Shown: piece after piece, positions 34,930 through 43,710 of the stretch | Position numbering within the stretch: position 1 is the first letter of the stretch | How the letters are laid out: the number at the start of each line of letters is the position of its first letter | Assembly: GCF_027924965.1 (NCBI RefSeq) | Contig: NZ_AP027056.1 | Coordinates: 372,001 to 436,000 of the forward strand | Source of the DNA: Limnohabitans sp. TEGF004 | GTDB lineage: Bacteria; Pseudomonadota; Gammaproteobacteria; Burkholderiales; Burkholderiaceae_C | Direction: 5' to 3' | Length of the DNA stretch: 64,000 nucleotides | Notes under the pieces: generated by a model | What the model was told of the DNA's origin: nothing | The model's input: the letters and a program-made list of their open reading frames with translations, nothing else | The model's database searches: none | Program-made: the position numbers and the translations under genes

Positions 34930-35213
34930 CGGATAAACATTACATGCAAGCTGTGGCTTTGGAATACGGCCGCAACAAAGCGCCCCTCCTCACGGTCAAG
35001 GGCGATGATGAATTAGCCCGCCGCATCGTGGCTGAAGCGAAAAAGCAGGGTGTGTATGTGGCCGAAGACCCACGCTTGCTGGCCATGCTCAGCCGGCTCG
35101 ATGTAGGTCAAGAAATTCCGGAAGATATGTTCACCGCTGTTGCCGTGATTTTGGCGTGGGTGTATTGGCTCAAGGGCATGCAGCCCGGGGATGAAAAGCC
35201 TAAGCAGGCTTGA
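34926..35213 (+). CDS. Stand-alone FlhB C-terminal-domain homologue (FhlB/FlhX type)
   Basis: The 95-aa protein aligns in plan with the cytoplasmic C-domain of FlhB after its cleavage site. It reads YMQAVALEYGRNKAPLLTVKG, then ARRIVAEAKKQGVYVAEDPRLLAMLSRLDVGQEIPEDMF (in parts) and AVAVILAWVYWL. It has no membrane helices of FlhB, and the autocleavage NPTH is absent (start MTDKHYMQAV). Such FlhX-type proteins can substitute for or modulate the FlhB C-domain in some bacteria. Translationally coupled to the FliK-like gene. Confidence 0.82.
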   Translation: MTDKHYMQAVALEYGRNKAPLLTVKGDDELARRIVAEAKKQGVYVAEDPRLLAMLSRLDVGQEIPEDMFTAVAVILAWVYWLKGMQPGDEKPKQA

Positions 35214-35230
35214 ACAGCGCGTGTGAAAAG

Positions 35231-35668
35231 TTACGCTTCAGCGTAGCCACGACCACCGCGTCGACCACCGCGAGACACCTTGCCCAAACGGTCATAAATC
35301 TCGAGCGAGCTGGTGGGGTCTTGCACTTGCATGCTTTGCAGCGCGCCACGGATGGCGTCAATCTTTCGAACAATCAGCACCTCATTGCGGCGATGCATGT
35401 CGCGGCAGTGGGCCATGTGCTCTTTGAACCCGTCCCATTCGGGTCCGAGCGCATCTGCTGAGTCTGGACCTTGAATGCCAGCCAGCTGCGCGAGCTGCTG
35501 AAGCAGCTCGTTCTTTGTGTTTTGCGACGCTTCGAAGGCGTCTAAATCTTGCACCTTCAACTGCTCGAACTCGCGCTCCAGCATGTCTTCCAGTGTTTTC
35601 GCCAAGGCCAAAGCCTGCTCGAGTGAGGAGGCTTGCACGTCAGTGGCGGGTGTTGTCATATCGGACAA
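35231..35668 (-). CDS. flgN: FlgK/FlgL export chaperone FlgN
   Basis: The 145-aa all-helical protein fits FlgN in size and context. It has helices SLEQALALAKTLEDMLEREF and FKEHMAHCRDMHRRNEVLIV, and a basic Gly-rich tail (GGRRGGRGYAEA). FlgN delivers the hook-filament junction proteins FlgK and FlgL to the export gate. It follows flgM by 29 nt, the usual order flgA-flgM-flgN. Confidence 0.88.
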   Translation of the reverse strand: MSDMTTPATDVQASSLEQALALAKTLEDMLEREFEQLKVQDLDAFEASQNTKNELLQQLAQLAGIQGPDSADALGPEWDGFKEHMAHCRDMHRRNEVLIVRKIDAIRGALQSMQVQDPTSSLEIYDRLGKVSRGGRRGGRGYAEA

Positions 35669-35697
35669 AAGACGATCAATCAGAGATGAATGAACGA

Positions 35698-36018
35698 TCA
35701 GTTACCGATCATTTTTTCGAGGGCCACAAAGTTTTCAGCAATGCGGCGTGGGTTCACAGGGTAGTTGCCTTCCTTGATCGCCTGCTTGATGGCCTCAACT
35801 TTGGAGCGGTCAAAGTCTGGTTGCGCCATGACTTTTTGGGCGACGTTGCTCAAGCTCACTTTATCTGCTCCTGCGGAAGATGCTTTCTCCATGGACGGAG
35901 CCAAGTCTTCCTTGGCTTGCGCGGCAGAAGGGCTTCGTTTTTCGACTTTGTCGATGGCGCTGCGAATCGCAGCGTTCGATTGCGTCATCCGACCGTAGTT
36001 TGAAATTGCGTCATTCAT
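35698..36018 (-). CDS. flgM: Anti-sigma-28 factor FlgM
   Basis: The 106-aa protein has the FlgM layout: a disordered polar N-terminus and a C-terminal sigma-binding helix region (DKVSLSNVAQKVMAQPDFDR, then VEAIKQAIKEGNYPVNPRRIAENF, in parts). It binds FliA until the hook is finished and is then exported. A sigma-28 promoter upstream would give self-limiting control by FliA. Confidence 0.93.
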   Translation of the reverse strand: MNDAISNYGRMTQSNAAIRSAIDKVEKRSPSAAQAKEDLAPSMEKASSAGADKVSLSNVAQKVMAQPDFDRSKVEAIKQAIKEGNYPVNPRRIAENFVALEKMIGN

Positions 36019-36072
36019 GATGTTTTCACTTTCTCCAACCTGTTATCAGGTCAAAACTTTTTCACAACACTT

Positions 36073-36099
36073 CAATCGACCTCAAATTCTAGAACTTGA
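36073..36099 (-). promoter_or_regulatory. Sigma-28 promoter upstream of flgM
   Basis: On the minus strand TCAA (36099-36096), 15 nt, then GTCGATTG (36080-36073) resemble the FliA consensus. It lies in the AT-rich gap between flgA and flgM, so flgM could be read from both flgA (sigma-54) and this site. Confidence 0.6.
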
Positions 36100-36133
36100 G
36101 CATTTTTTTGAAATATTTTTTAAATACCACTTT

Positions 36134-36910
36134 TCACCTCAGTTTCGCGGCATTCGGTCCGGTAATCACGCCATGTAGTAATCGACCCGACTCGACATTT
36201 TTTAAGCGAATTTGTTCACCTAGACCACCATCTTGCAACGCTTCCGCGCGCATTGTGATGGAAAAGCCTTGTCCTTCGCCTGCTGTGACCTGTACCTCTT
36301 GTCCGCGCTTGACCAACACAGCGGTCTTCACGTCGTATGAACGCAGAGGGGTGTTGGGCGTGAGGTCGCGCACCAACTCCATATTTTTTAATAATTTCGT
36401 ATCGGAAATGATTTGGTTTTCCATGCCCGCCGCAGGCATCTCGGCATAGCTGAACATCTCTGGTTTGATCACCGTGCCGCGCTTGAGCAACTCTTTGGAC
36501 ACCAACACTTTGTACAGCGCAGGTGCCGATGGGCTGGCGCGGTTCACAGGGGTGTTGGCTTGGCCGGTGTTCAGATTGACGAAAAGTTGCCAAGCAGGCT
36601 GTGCGCAACGCACACGTATGGCGGGTTGATTGGGAAACGGTTGCTCAAACTGCAGGTTTTGTTGACAGGTTTGCACCGTGATGCGTGGGTCCACAGGCAC
36701 GACTTGCACCTGTTTACCTTGAAAAGAAGGGTGTGTCGCAGCCCATTGGTGGGCTTGCTTTTGCAAGGCCTCAAAGGCGCTGTCTGGCAACGTCGAATCT
36801 GCCGCAAACCCAAGCTGGGCTTGGCTTAGCACGCATGCAGCCAGCCACACGCTCCAGCGCTTGAGGCGCGAGGTGTCGGCATTTTTTAGGCACGGCATTT
36901 GCATAGTCAT
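36134..36910 (-). CDS. flgA: P-ring assembly chaperone FlgA
   Basis: The 258-aa periplasmic protein has a signal peptide (KRWSVWLAACVLSQAQLGFA) and a C-terminal SAF-like domain (VLVSKELLKRGTVIKPEMFSY, then KTAVLVKRGQEVQVTAGEGQG, in parts, and GEQIRLKNVESGRLLHGVI). FlgA helps FlgI assemble into the P ring. The exact start among the first ATG codons (MTMQMPCLKN) is uncertain. It starts the leftward flgA-flgM-flgN cluster. Confidence 0.93.
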   Translation of the reverse strand: MTMQMPCLKNADTSRLKRWSVWLAACVLSQAQLGFAADSTLPDSAFEALQKQAHQWAATHPSFQGKQVQVVPVDPRITVQTCQQNLQFEQPFPNQPAIRVRCAQPAWQLFVNLNTGQANTPVNRASPSAPALYKVLVSKELLKRGTVIKPEMFSYAEMPAAGMENQIISDTKLLKNMELVRDLTPNTPLRSYDVKTAVLVKRGQEVQVTAGEGQGFSITMRAEALQDGGLGEQIRLKNVESGRLLHGVITGPNAAKLR

Positions 36911-36957
36911 ACGGGCAGGTGTTGATGTTTTGACATGAGTTCAGACCCAACCCTTTA

Positions 36958-36973
36958 TGCAAGAACGAAGCCA
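36958..36973 (-). promoter_or_regulatory. Sigma-54-like promoter of flgA
   Basis: The minus strand reads TGGCTTCGTTCTTGCA. It has the GG and GC dinucleotides at the right spacing and TTGCA, but a weaker -24 flank than the flhA and flgB sites. The start site would lie about 37 nt before flgA. Confidence 0.55.
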
Positions 36974-37006
36974 ACTTTTTTACGGACCGATTAAACGGAG
37001 CCCTCC

Positions 37007-38173
37007 ATGCGACTCGACCCGTCCTACAACCCTCAGGTGAACACCACCGACGCCTCCGGCAGCCTCAAGCTGCCACGGAGCCAGTTGGCGTACGCCCGCA
37101 CCGCGCCCGCCTTTTCGCGCGCGATGGCCAGTGCCAACCAATCAGGTGCTTTGGCCCCCGAGGGTGGCACGGCAGCGTGGGGCACTTCGGTTCGTTCAGG
37201 TCAAACCTTGACCGGCATCGTGCGCGAGCAGATGGCCCAGCGTGGCGTGAACATTTCAAACAACGAAGCCATGCGCTTGGCGCAAACCGTGGCGCGTTCG
37301 AACAACATTGCCAACCCCAACATGATTCATCCAGGTCAGAAGCTGAACCTGGATAGCTTGAATTTTTCTTTGCAACAAGCGCAGGCGGTGAACCAAGCCA
37401 TCGCGGCCAACAAAGCCGCAGTGGCTTCGGCGACAGCGCCTGCGGTGACGCCGGCTGCCAACGTCAACACACTCAATACCAACACACCCATGGGTGCGAC
37501 CGCCTTGGCGGGTACGGCCCAAGTGCAGTTGCTCACGCGCTCAGACCGCAGTGGCAATGTGGTACTGGAAAAAACCATCGACCGCGCGATTGAAAAAGGC
37601 TTCATCCCCGCGCAAGACAAACAAGCCGTGATGAACAAGATTGTTCAGCTCTCGCAAGATCACCGCTTTGCACCCGATGACTTTGCGCGCCTCACCTTGA
37701 TGGAGAGCGATGGCATGAACCCCAAAGCGTCAAACAGCCGTTGTCACGGCATCATCCAGTTTTGTGATGGCCCTGACCGTGGTGCCGCTAGCGCAGGCTT
37801 TGGTGCCAACCCCAAAGCCATTCTGGGTCACAGCGTGTTGAAGCAACTCGACATGGTGGACAAGTATTTTGAAGACACAGGCCTGAAGAACTTTGGCCCT
37901 GTGGGTTTGGATGATCTGTATTTAACAGTGCTCACCCCAGCTGCGCGCAATGAAACGCGCCCCAATGCTGCTTTGAACATTCCCGGTCAGCAAGCGGCTT
38001 ACTTGCATGTGAACCGCGACATGCGTGCACCCATCACGCGTAACTCCATCTTGGCGGGTTTGCATCAAAACGCCAATGAACGTTTGGGTACGGAAGTGGC
38101 GCAACGCCCCTCCATGCAGGCGGCTCGCTTGAGCGCCTACGCAGCGCAGGCTGCGGTGTCGGAAGTTCGCTAA
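37007..38173 (+). CDS. LysM plus lysozyme-like (transglycosylase-fold) protein, candidate flagellar muralytic enzyme
   Basis: The 388-aa protein has no classical signal peptide. An N-terminal LysM-like module (SVRSGQTLTGIVREQMAQ, later NMIHPGQKLNLD) is followed by an Ala/Asn/Thr linker. A C-terminal domain with a lysozyme/SLT-like pattern then follows: LTLMESDGMNPKASNS (Glu233 as candidate catalytic acid) and RCHGIIQFCDGPDRGA. It lies alone between flgA and flgB. FlgJ here lacks its usual muramidase domain, so this protein is a good candidate to open the wall for the rod. RBS GGAG precedes the ATG. Confidence 0.68.
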   Translation: MRLDPSYNPQVNTTDASGSLKLPRSQLAYARTAPAFSRAMASANQSGALAPEGGTAAWGTSVRSGQTLTGIVREQMAQRGVNISNNEAMRLAQTVARSNNIANPNMIHPGQKLNLDSLNFSLQQAQAVNQAIAANKAAVASATAPAVTPAANVNTLNTNTPMGATALAGTAQVQLLTRSDRSGNVVLEKTIDRAIEKGFIPAQDKQAVMNKIVQLSQDHRFAPDDFARLTLMESDGMNPKASNSRCHGIIQFCDGPDRGAASAGFGANPKAILGHSVLKQLDMVDKYFEDTGLKNFGPVGLDDLYLTVLTPAARNETRPNAALNIPGQQAAYLHVNRDMRAPITRNSILAGLHQNANERLGTEVAQRPSMQAARLSAYAAQAAVSEVR

Positions 38174-38221
38174 CTTCATGACAGCGGCAAACAATTGCCG
38201 CTTCTAGCGTCAAAACCACCG

Positions 38222-38237
38222 TGGCACGGCTCTTGCA
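38222..38237 (+). promoter_or_regulatory. Sigma-54 promoter of the flgB-flgL operon
   Basis: TGGCACGGCTCTTGCA is a full match to TGGCACG-N4-TTGCW. Transcription would start near 38249, 47 nt before flgB. Confidence 0.92.
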
Positions 38238-38295
38238 TTAATCGACACGAGGTCTCACAACTTGAGGCCATGTGTCAATTAACAGGAGTCTTGTG

Positions 38296-38679
38296 ATGGA
38301 CGTTTTTAAATCAGCCTTTGGAATCCACGAGCGTGCACTCGGCGTGAGAAGCCAGCGCATGGAAGTGCTGGCGCGCAACATCGCCAACGCCGACACGCCT
38401 AACTACAAAGCACAAGACGTTGATTTCAAGGCCATGCTCAAAGAAGCCAAGACTGAGTATTTGACCGCCACCAATGAAAAACACTATGCCGGTCTGACCG
38501 AAGCGCCAGACAACGGCATGCGTTTTCGCACACCGTTTAACAGTTCATTTGACGGCAACACCGTTGAGATGAACGTGGAACAAGCCCAATACGGTAAAGC
38601 CGCTGGTGAATACCAAGCGACTTTGCAATTTCTAGAAAACCGCATTGGCGGTCTTCGTAAAGCCATGCGCGGGGAGTAA
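38296..38679 (+). CDS. flgB: Flagellar proximal rod protein FlgB
   Basis: The 127-aa rod protein has the axial-protein N-terminal motif (LARNIANADTPNYKAQDVDF). The frame extends to a GTG at 38272, but ATG 38296 (MDVFKSAFGIHERALG) has AGGAG upstream and suits the promoter position. It is the first gene of the flgBCDEFGHIJKL operon. Confidence 0.95.
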   Translation: MDVFKSAFGIHERALGVRSQRMEVLARNIANADTPNYKAQDVDFKAMLKEAKTEYLTATNEKHYAGLTEAPDNGMRFRTPFNSSFDGNTVEMNVEQAQYGKAAGEYQATLQFLENRIGGLRKAMRGE

Positions 38680-38685
38680 TAGACC

Positions 38686-39111
38686 ATGCAACTTGACAAC
38701 GTCTTTGGTATTGCAGGCACGGCGCTGAACGCGCAAGCCATTCGCATGAACACCACGGCTTCTAACTTGGCCAACGCCAACTCGGTGGCGGGCTCTGAAG
38801 AAGAAGCCTACCGTGGCCGTCGCCCTTTGTTCAAAGCCTTGATGGATGAACAAATGACACACGCTGGCGCTCAGTTCGTTGGTGGTGTCAAGGTCGACCG
38901 CATCGTCAATGACCCAGCGCCCATTCGCAAAACCTGGGAGCCAGGCAACCCACTCGCCGACAAAGAAGGCTACGTGTTCCATTCCAACGTGAATGAAATG
39001 TCCGAGATGGTCGACATGATGGCCGCCTCTCGTTCGTATCAAAACAACGTTGAAGTCGTCAACACCGCACGTCAATTGATGATGCGCACCCTTGAAATTA
39101 CCAAGACTTAA
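38686..39111 (+). CDS. flgC: Flagellar proximal rod protein FlgC
   Basis: The 141-aa rod protein has the N-terminal motif (MNTTASNLANANSVAGSEEE) and the C-terminal helix typical of FlgC (MSEMVDMMAASRSYQNNVEV). It starts 6 nt after flgB. Confidence 0.95.
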   Translation: MQLDNVFGIAGTALNAQAIRMNTTASNLANANSVAGSEEEAYRGRRPLFKALMDEQMTHAGAQFVGGVKVDRIVNDPAPIRKTWEPGNPLADKEGYVFHSNVNEMSEMVDMMAASRSYQNNVEVVNTARQLMMRTLEITKT

Positions 39112-39113
39112 TC

Positions 39114-39806
39114 ATGGCTACGACCGCAACATCCTCTCTGCCTAGTGGCATCGTCAAGTACGAAGACTACCAAGCGCAACAAAAAGCCACGCCCACGAAC
39201 ACCAACATGGGCCAGACGGAATTTTTGACACTCTTCACCACACAGTTGAAGAACCAAAACCCGTTGGACCCTGTCAAGAACGAAGCCTTCGTGGCCCAGC
39301 TCGCGCAGTTCTCACAACTCGAAGCCACCACGGCGATGAAGACCAGCATGCAGAACTTGGTCTCTAGCTTGGCGAACGACCGCTTGCTCGGTGCCACATC
39401 GTTGATTGGTAAAACCGTTGGCGTGCCCGATGGCCCTGTGGCTGTCACCGACACCACGGTGTCACAAGGCGTGCTGAATGCCCCCACGGGTGCAGACGGC
39501 ATCAAGCTTGAAATCTTCAACGACAAAGGCATTTTGGTGCGCACCCAAATCATGGGCCCACAGCCTGCAGGTGATGTCACCTTGGCTTGGGACGGTATGA
39601 ATGACGGTGGCACTGCAGTGCCTAACGGCACCTACCGCTATGTGGCCTCGGTCAACAGCAATGGCACGGTCACCAAACCCACGGTCAACACCTACGCCCA
39701 AGTGACGGGCGTGACCAGTGCAGGCACAGCCGACGGCACGATGTTGCTCGAAGTGGCCGGTGGCAAGACGGTCAATTTGACTGATGTGAAACGCATCAGC
39801 TACTAA
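39114..39806 (+). CDS. flgD: Hook assembly scaffold FlgD
   Basis: The 230-aa hook cap has the N-terminal motif QTEFLTLFTTQLKNQNPLDP, and a C-terminal FlgD/FLGD-Ig region (GDVTLAWDGMNDGGTAVPNG). It sits at the growing hook tip and is removed at completion. It starts 2 nt after the flgC stop. Confidence 0.95.
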   Translation: MATTATSSLPSGIVKYEDYQAQQKATPTNTNMGQTEFLTLFTTQLKNQNPLDPVKNEAFVAQLAQFSQLEATTAMKTSMQNLVSSLANDRLLGATSLIGKTVGVPDGPVAVTDTTVSQGVLNAPTGADGIKLEIFNDKGILVRTQIMGPQPAGDVTLAWDGMNDGGTAVPNGTYRYVASVNSNGTVTKPTVNTYAQVTGVTSAGTADGTMLLEVAGGKTVNLTDVKRISY

Positions 39807-39845
39807 TTTCAAGATTCAAGAATTTCTCTCAGGAGCTAAAGCACC

Positions 39846-42800
39846 ATGTCTTTTTATACCTCTCTCACCGGTTTGAATGCCGCCACCGCGCAGCTGGGCG
39901 TCACGTCTAACAACATCGCCAACGTGAGTACGACAGGCTTTAAGCGCAGCCGTACCGACTTTGGCGACATTTTTGCGACGTCACCGCTGCAAAAAGCCTC
40001 AGCCACCATCGGTCAAGGTGTGTCCTTGAAGCGCGTGGTGCAAGAGTTCGGTCAAGGCAACATGATGTTCTCGTCCAACACCTTGGACTTGGCCATCAGC
40101 GGTGACGGTTTCTTCCCGCTCAAATCGCAAGACGGTTTCCAAGACATCTTCACGCGCAACGGTGTGTTCATGATGAACGACCAATACAACGTGGTGAACT
40201 CGGCAGGACAGAAATTGATGGCAGCGTCCGTTGACTCGTCCGGCAAAGCGAACTTGGATGACATGAACGTGTTGACCATTCCGCAAAAAACCACTGGCAT
40301 GGCCAAGCAAACCAGTAAGGTGTCTTTGGGATTGAACTTCCCAGCAGATGCAGAAGTCATCACCAAAGATTTCAACCGCAACGATCCCGACACTTACAAC
40401 AAGAGCACCGCGCTCACGGTGTATGACGCCGGTGGCAACTCTTATTTGGCATCCGTTTATTACGTGAAGACTCAAAACGCGAGCCAAGAAACCCCCAATA
40501 ACAAATGGCAAACCTATGTGTATGTCGGCGATAAATTGGTCAGCGCCTCGTTGCAACAAGCGACGAATACTCAAGGCGAAGAGATGTATGTCAACAAGTA
40601 CGGTGAGCTCAAAGCCAAGAGCGATTTCAAGACACCCGAAGAAATTGCTGAATTGAACAGCAGCTTTGCGAAGAAAACCATCAAGTTTTCGTTGGACGAA
40701 CTGACCGATATTCGCGTCTCCAAACCCGCGACTGTGAACGGTGGCATGGCGACAGATTTGGGCACAGGTTCCAACGACGGCATCGACTTTGGCAATTATT
40801 TGGACATCAGCAAGTCTGACTTGCTGCGCCAACAAGGCAGCAGTGCCGTGACGTACACCCTGGATCCACAAGTGACAGGTGCTCGCTCCGTGGAGTTCGG
40901 TCCTGATGCCGCACGTGTGACAGTTGATGTTCCTGCCACAGGCTCGACCCCTCCCACACCAGAAGAAGTCGCTTCTGCGTTGAACCTCAACGCCAGCTTT
41001 GCTTCCACCTATGTGGCGCAGGCCTCTAAGCCAGGCGTGACTTTGGAAGGCATCAACTTCGGAGCCACAGCACCAACCAGCAATCCATTTGCCAGCTTCA
41101 GCGTCAACATTGGTGGCAAACAAATGGATTTGTCATCGCTCGCAGTGGACAGTGTCGCTGGCGCTGACATGGCCACTGAGGTGCAAATCAAATTGCGTGC
41201 GATGGATGAAAGCCGCACCAACATCACAGTGACTTGGGACGATGCGGCTAAGTCGTTGATGATTACCGACTCTGCACAACGCAACATCAGCGATGCAACT
41301 CTGACCAAAGTCACGGGTGCTGCATCTGATGTGTCGACGGGCAGTGCGATCAAATATGCTGATTCGATCTTGAAGATCACAGCCATTGACCCCAACGTGT
41401 CGGCCTCTGACATCAAAGGCACCACATCCGCCAAAGGTGTCGTGGTGACACAAGGCACGACGGTTGTTGCAGCAACAGACATTGCCTTGCAAGAAACCCC
41501 TTACACACGAGCCACAGCCGCTTTCACGTTTGCCAGCGCGGCCGTTGGTTTCAAAGCCACGTTTGGCACAGCGACTCCCCCTTTGTTTGAAGAAGCTGCA
41601 TCCGGCACGGATTTGGCCGACAAGCTCAACAAAAATGCAACTTTTGTGGCTGACTACATTGCCACTTACTCAGCAACAGACAAGGCGCTGACTATCACAG
41701 CCAAAGACCCCTCGAGCGCAAGCGCTCAAGCAATTGCGAACTCAGTCAAGATTTACGAAAGCGTGACCGAGGTGACAGGTCCCTTCGCACAAATTGAAGA
41801 TGTGGACGCCACGACGGGTGTGTCAAATAACCCAGTCCTGACCACAGGTGTTGCCTCTGCGTTGGATGGCAGCAAACGCAGCATTGACGATTTGCGTAAC
41901 CTATTCACTGCCAACGTCGACAACTCGATTGACCCAGTGGTCATCGGTTTGGATCATTTGGTGGAGACCATGAGCAAATTGCCAGCCTCGGCCAGCAAAA
42001 AGCTATCGGGTACACAAATCGCTGCTGAATTGACCAACGTGATGGCTCGCGCTTATGGCGACGAGAAACCATTCAATTTCTCGACAGTGGGTTCACCCAC
42101 GTTTTCACTCGATTTGACGCGTGCTGATAAGTCAACTTTGCCAAAGTTGGCCATTGATTTGTCGACATCGAAAGACATGCGCAGCGAAGACATGGTGCGT
42201 GAAGTTCAAAAACAAATCGACGATGACCCTCAGTACAGCGGCAATGTCACAGTGAGCTATGACACGGCCAAGCAGCAATTGGTGTTCACACCCACAGACA
42301 ATGCGAAAGTCACTGTTTCCAGCGAGCAAACCGCCATGGACTTGGCTGACCCCTTGGTACAGGGCGTCAATGATTCATCGGTGGGTTTGACACTGTCACC
42401 CTCAGTCTCCACATCGCCTTACCGCACGCTCAACGACCAGCGTTACGGCATGAAGGTCGAGTACGACTCGGTCAAGCAAACCTTTGTGTTCCAGTCGGGC
42501 ACCACAGGTGACAACTCGGGCTTGTCCATCACCGGCATTCGCCCCGGCAGCTTGGCCACACAAATGTCCAAAGGCTTGGGCATGACGGGTGACCCCGCCA
42601 ACTACGTGGTGACGCCATCTACAGTTGACGCCTTGCGTGGCATCACGTCTACCCCAGCGGTGTTGACCGGCAATGCTTTGGCTGTGAACGTGGACAACAA
42701 CTTCTCGGTGGACGAGACCAACAACCAATTCGTGGTGTCGGTCAACGGCATCACAGGCACGGTCATCATTCCACCAAAAGACACCTACACCTTAGGTACT

Positions 42801-43688
42801 TTCATGGAAGCTTTGCAAAACGGCATCAACAACTTGCAAGGCCCATCCAAGAACGGTTTGACACCTGACTCTATCAACGGCGTCAAGGTGAGCTATGACA
42901 CCAAGAGCAATGCTTTGCAGTTCACCACAGGCACGGCTTCGACCAGCTCATACGTCAAGATCACGGGCGATGCACGCTGGGGCTTGGACGGCTTGGACGC
43001 TTCGTTCGGTGCCACCACCACATGGATCAAACCTACCGCCTTCAAAGACGAAAAGGGCGCCACGGTCTACATCGACGGTTTCGGTGAAGAGTCTTCCACA
43101 GCCACAGGCTTTGAGACCTTGCCAGCATGGTCACCTGTTTATTTCGACAAGGGTGAGCTGACATTCGACACCGCGGGTAATTTGATTTCCCCCAAACAAG
43201 GTGCTCAGTTGGACACCGTGTACTTGCCAAACGGTAAGGGCGCTTTGACCATGAACATCGACTACTCCAAGTCCACGCAGTTTGCGTCACCGTTCTCGGT
43301 GTTGTCGCAGTCGCAAGACGGCGCCCCCGAAGGTGACTTGGTGGGCTTGGCCATTGCCGACGACGGCTTGGTGTCTGCCAGTTTCTCCAACGGCTCACAA
43401 AAGTCCTTGGGCAAAGTGGTGTTGGTCAACTTCTCCAACCCCTCTGGTTTGCGCCAGATTGGTGACACCAACTACTACAAGACGTCTGACTCAGGCACGC
43501 CTAAGTACGGCGAAGCCGGTTCAGCTGGCTTCGGTACTGTGCGCTCCGGCGCCACCGAGCGTGCCAACGTGGACTTGACCCAAGAATTGGTGGACTTGAT
43601 CACCGAGCAGCGTAACTTCCAAGCCAACGCCAAGGCCATGGAAACCAGCACCTCGATGACGCAAACCATCATTCAAATCCGTAACTAA
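39846..43688 (+). CDS. flgE: Flagellar hook protein FlgE, strongly enlarged (1280 aa)
   Basis: The terminal axial domains are standard FlgE: N-terminal MSFYTSLTGLNAATAQLGV and NNIANVSTTGFKRSRTDFGD; C-terminal TEQRNFQANAKAMETSTSMT. Usual FlgE proteins have about 400 residues, so roughly 850 extra residues sit between them. They are Thr/Ser/Ala/Asp-rich and built from related beta modules. One is at about residues 415-490 (FASFSVNIGGKQMD; DMATEVQIKLRAMD; NITVTWDDAAKSLMIT). A related copy is at about 765-830 (DMVREVQKQIDDD; NVTVSYDTAKQQLVFTPTD). Further partial copies are MKVEYDSVKQTFVFQSG and VKVSYDTKSNALQFTTG. The extra modules would decorate the hook surface. No frameshift is seen. Confidence 0.95.
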   Translation: MSFYTSLTGLNAATAQLGVTSNNIANVSTTGFKRSRTDFGDIFATSPLQKASATIGQGVSLKRVVQEFGQGNMMFSSNTLDLAISGDGFFPLKSQDGFQDIFTRNGVFMMNDQYNVVNSAGQKLMAASVDSSGKANLDDMNVLTIPQKTTGMAKQTSKVSLGLNFPADAEVITKDFNRNDPDTYNKSTALTVYDAGGNSYLASVYYVKTQNASQETPNNKWQTYVYVGDKLVSASLQQATNTQGEEMYVNKYGELKAKSDFKTPEEIAELNSSFAKKTIKFSLDELTDIRVSKPATVNGGMATDLGTGSNDGIDFGNYLDISKSDLLRQQGSSAVTYTLDPQVTGARSVEFGPDAARVTVDVPATGSTPPTPEEVASALNLNASFASTYVAQASKPGVTLEGINFGATAPTSNPFASFSVNIGGKQMDLSSLAVDSVAGADMATEVQIKLRAMDESRTNITVTWDDAAKSLMITDSAQRNISDATLTKVTGAASDVSTGSAIKYADSILKITAIDPNVSASDIKGTTSAKGVVVTQGTTVVAATDIALQETPYTRATAAFTFASAAVGFKATFGTATPPLFEEAASGTDLADKLNKNATFVADYIATYSATDKALTITAKDPSSASAQAIANSVKIYESVTEVTGPFAQIEDVDATTGVSNNPVLTTGVASALDGSKRSIDDLRNLFTANVDNSIDPVVIGLDHLVETMSKLPASASKKLSGTQIAAELTNVMARAYGDEKPFNFSTVGSPTFSLDLTRADKSTLPKLAIDLSTSKDMRSEDMVREVQKQIDDDPQYSGNVTVSYDTAKQQLVFTPTDNAKVTVSSEQTAMDLADPLVQGVNDSSVGLTLSPSVSTSPYRTLNDQRYGMKVEYDSVKQTFVFQSGTTGDNSGLSITGIRPGSLATQMSKGLGMTGDPANYVVTPSTVDALRGITSTPAVLTGNALAVNVDNNFSVDETNNQFVVSVNGITGTVIIPPKDTYTLGTFMEALQNGINNLQGPSKNGLTPDSINGVKVSYDTKSNALQFTTGTASTSSYVKITGDARWGLDGLDASFGATTTWIKPTAFKDEKGATVYIDGFGEESSTATGFETLPAWSPVYFDKGELTFDTAGNLISPKQGAQLDTVYLPNGKGALTMNIDYSKSTQFASPFSVLSQSQDGAPEGDLVGLAIADDGLVSASFSNGSQKSLGKVVLVNFSNPSGLRQIGDTNYYKTSDSGTPKYGEAGSAGFGTVRSGATERANVDLTQELVDLITEQRNFQANAKAMETSTSMTQTIIQIRN

Positions 43689-43710
43689 TCGGCCTGATTA
43701 AGAGACTGAC

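Noticed and set aside
36967..36993. Possible sigma-28 element (ACCGATTA) before the LysM/lysozyme-like gene
   Set aside because: The -10 part fits, but the -35 (GAAG in place of TCAA/TAAA) does not.
39999..41123. 374-codon minus-strand frame inside flgE
   Set aside because: It lies within the FlgE frame, which runs unbroken between correct FlgE ends, and shows no family features.
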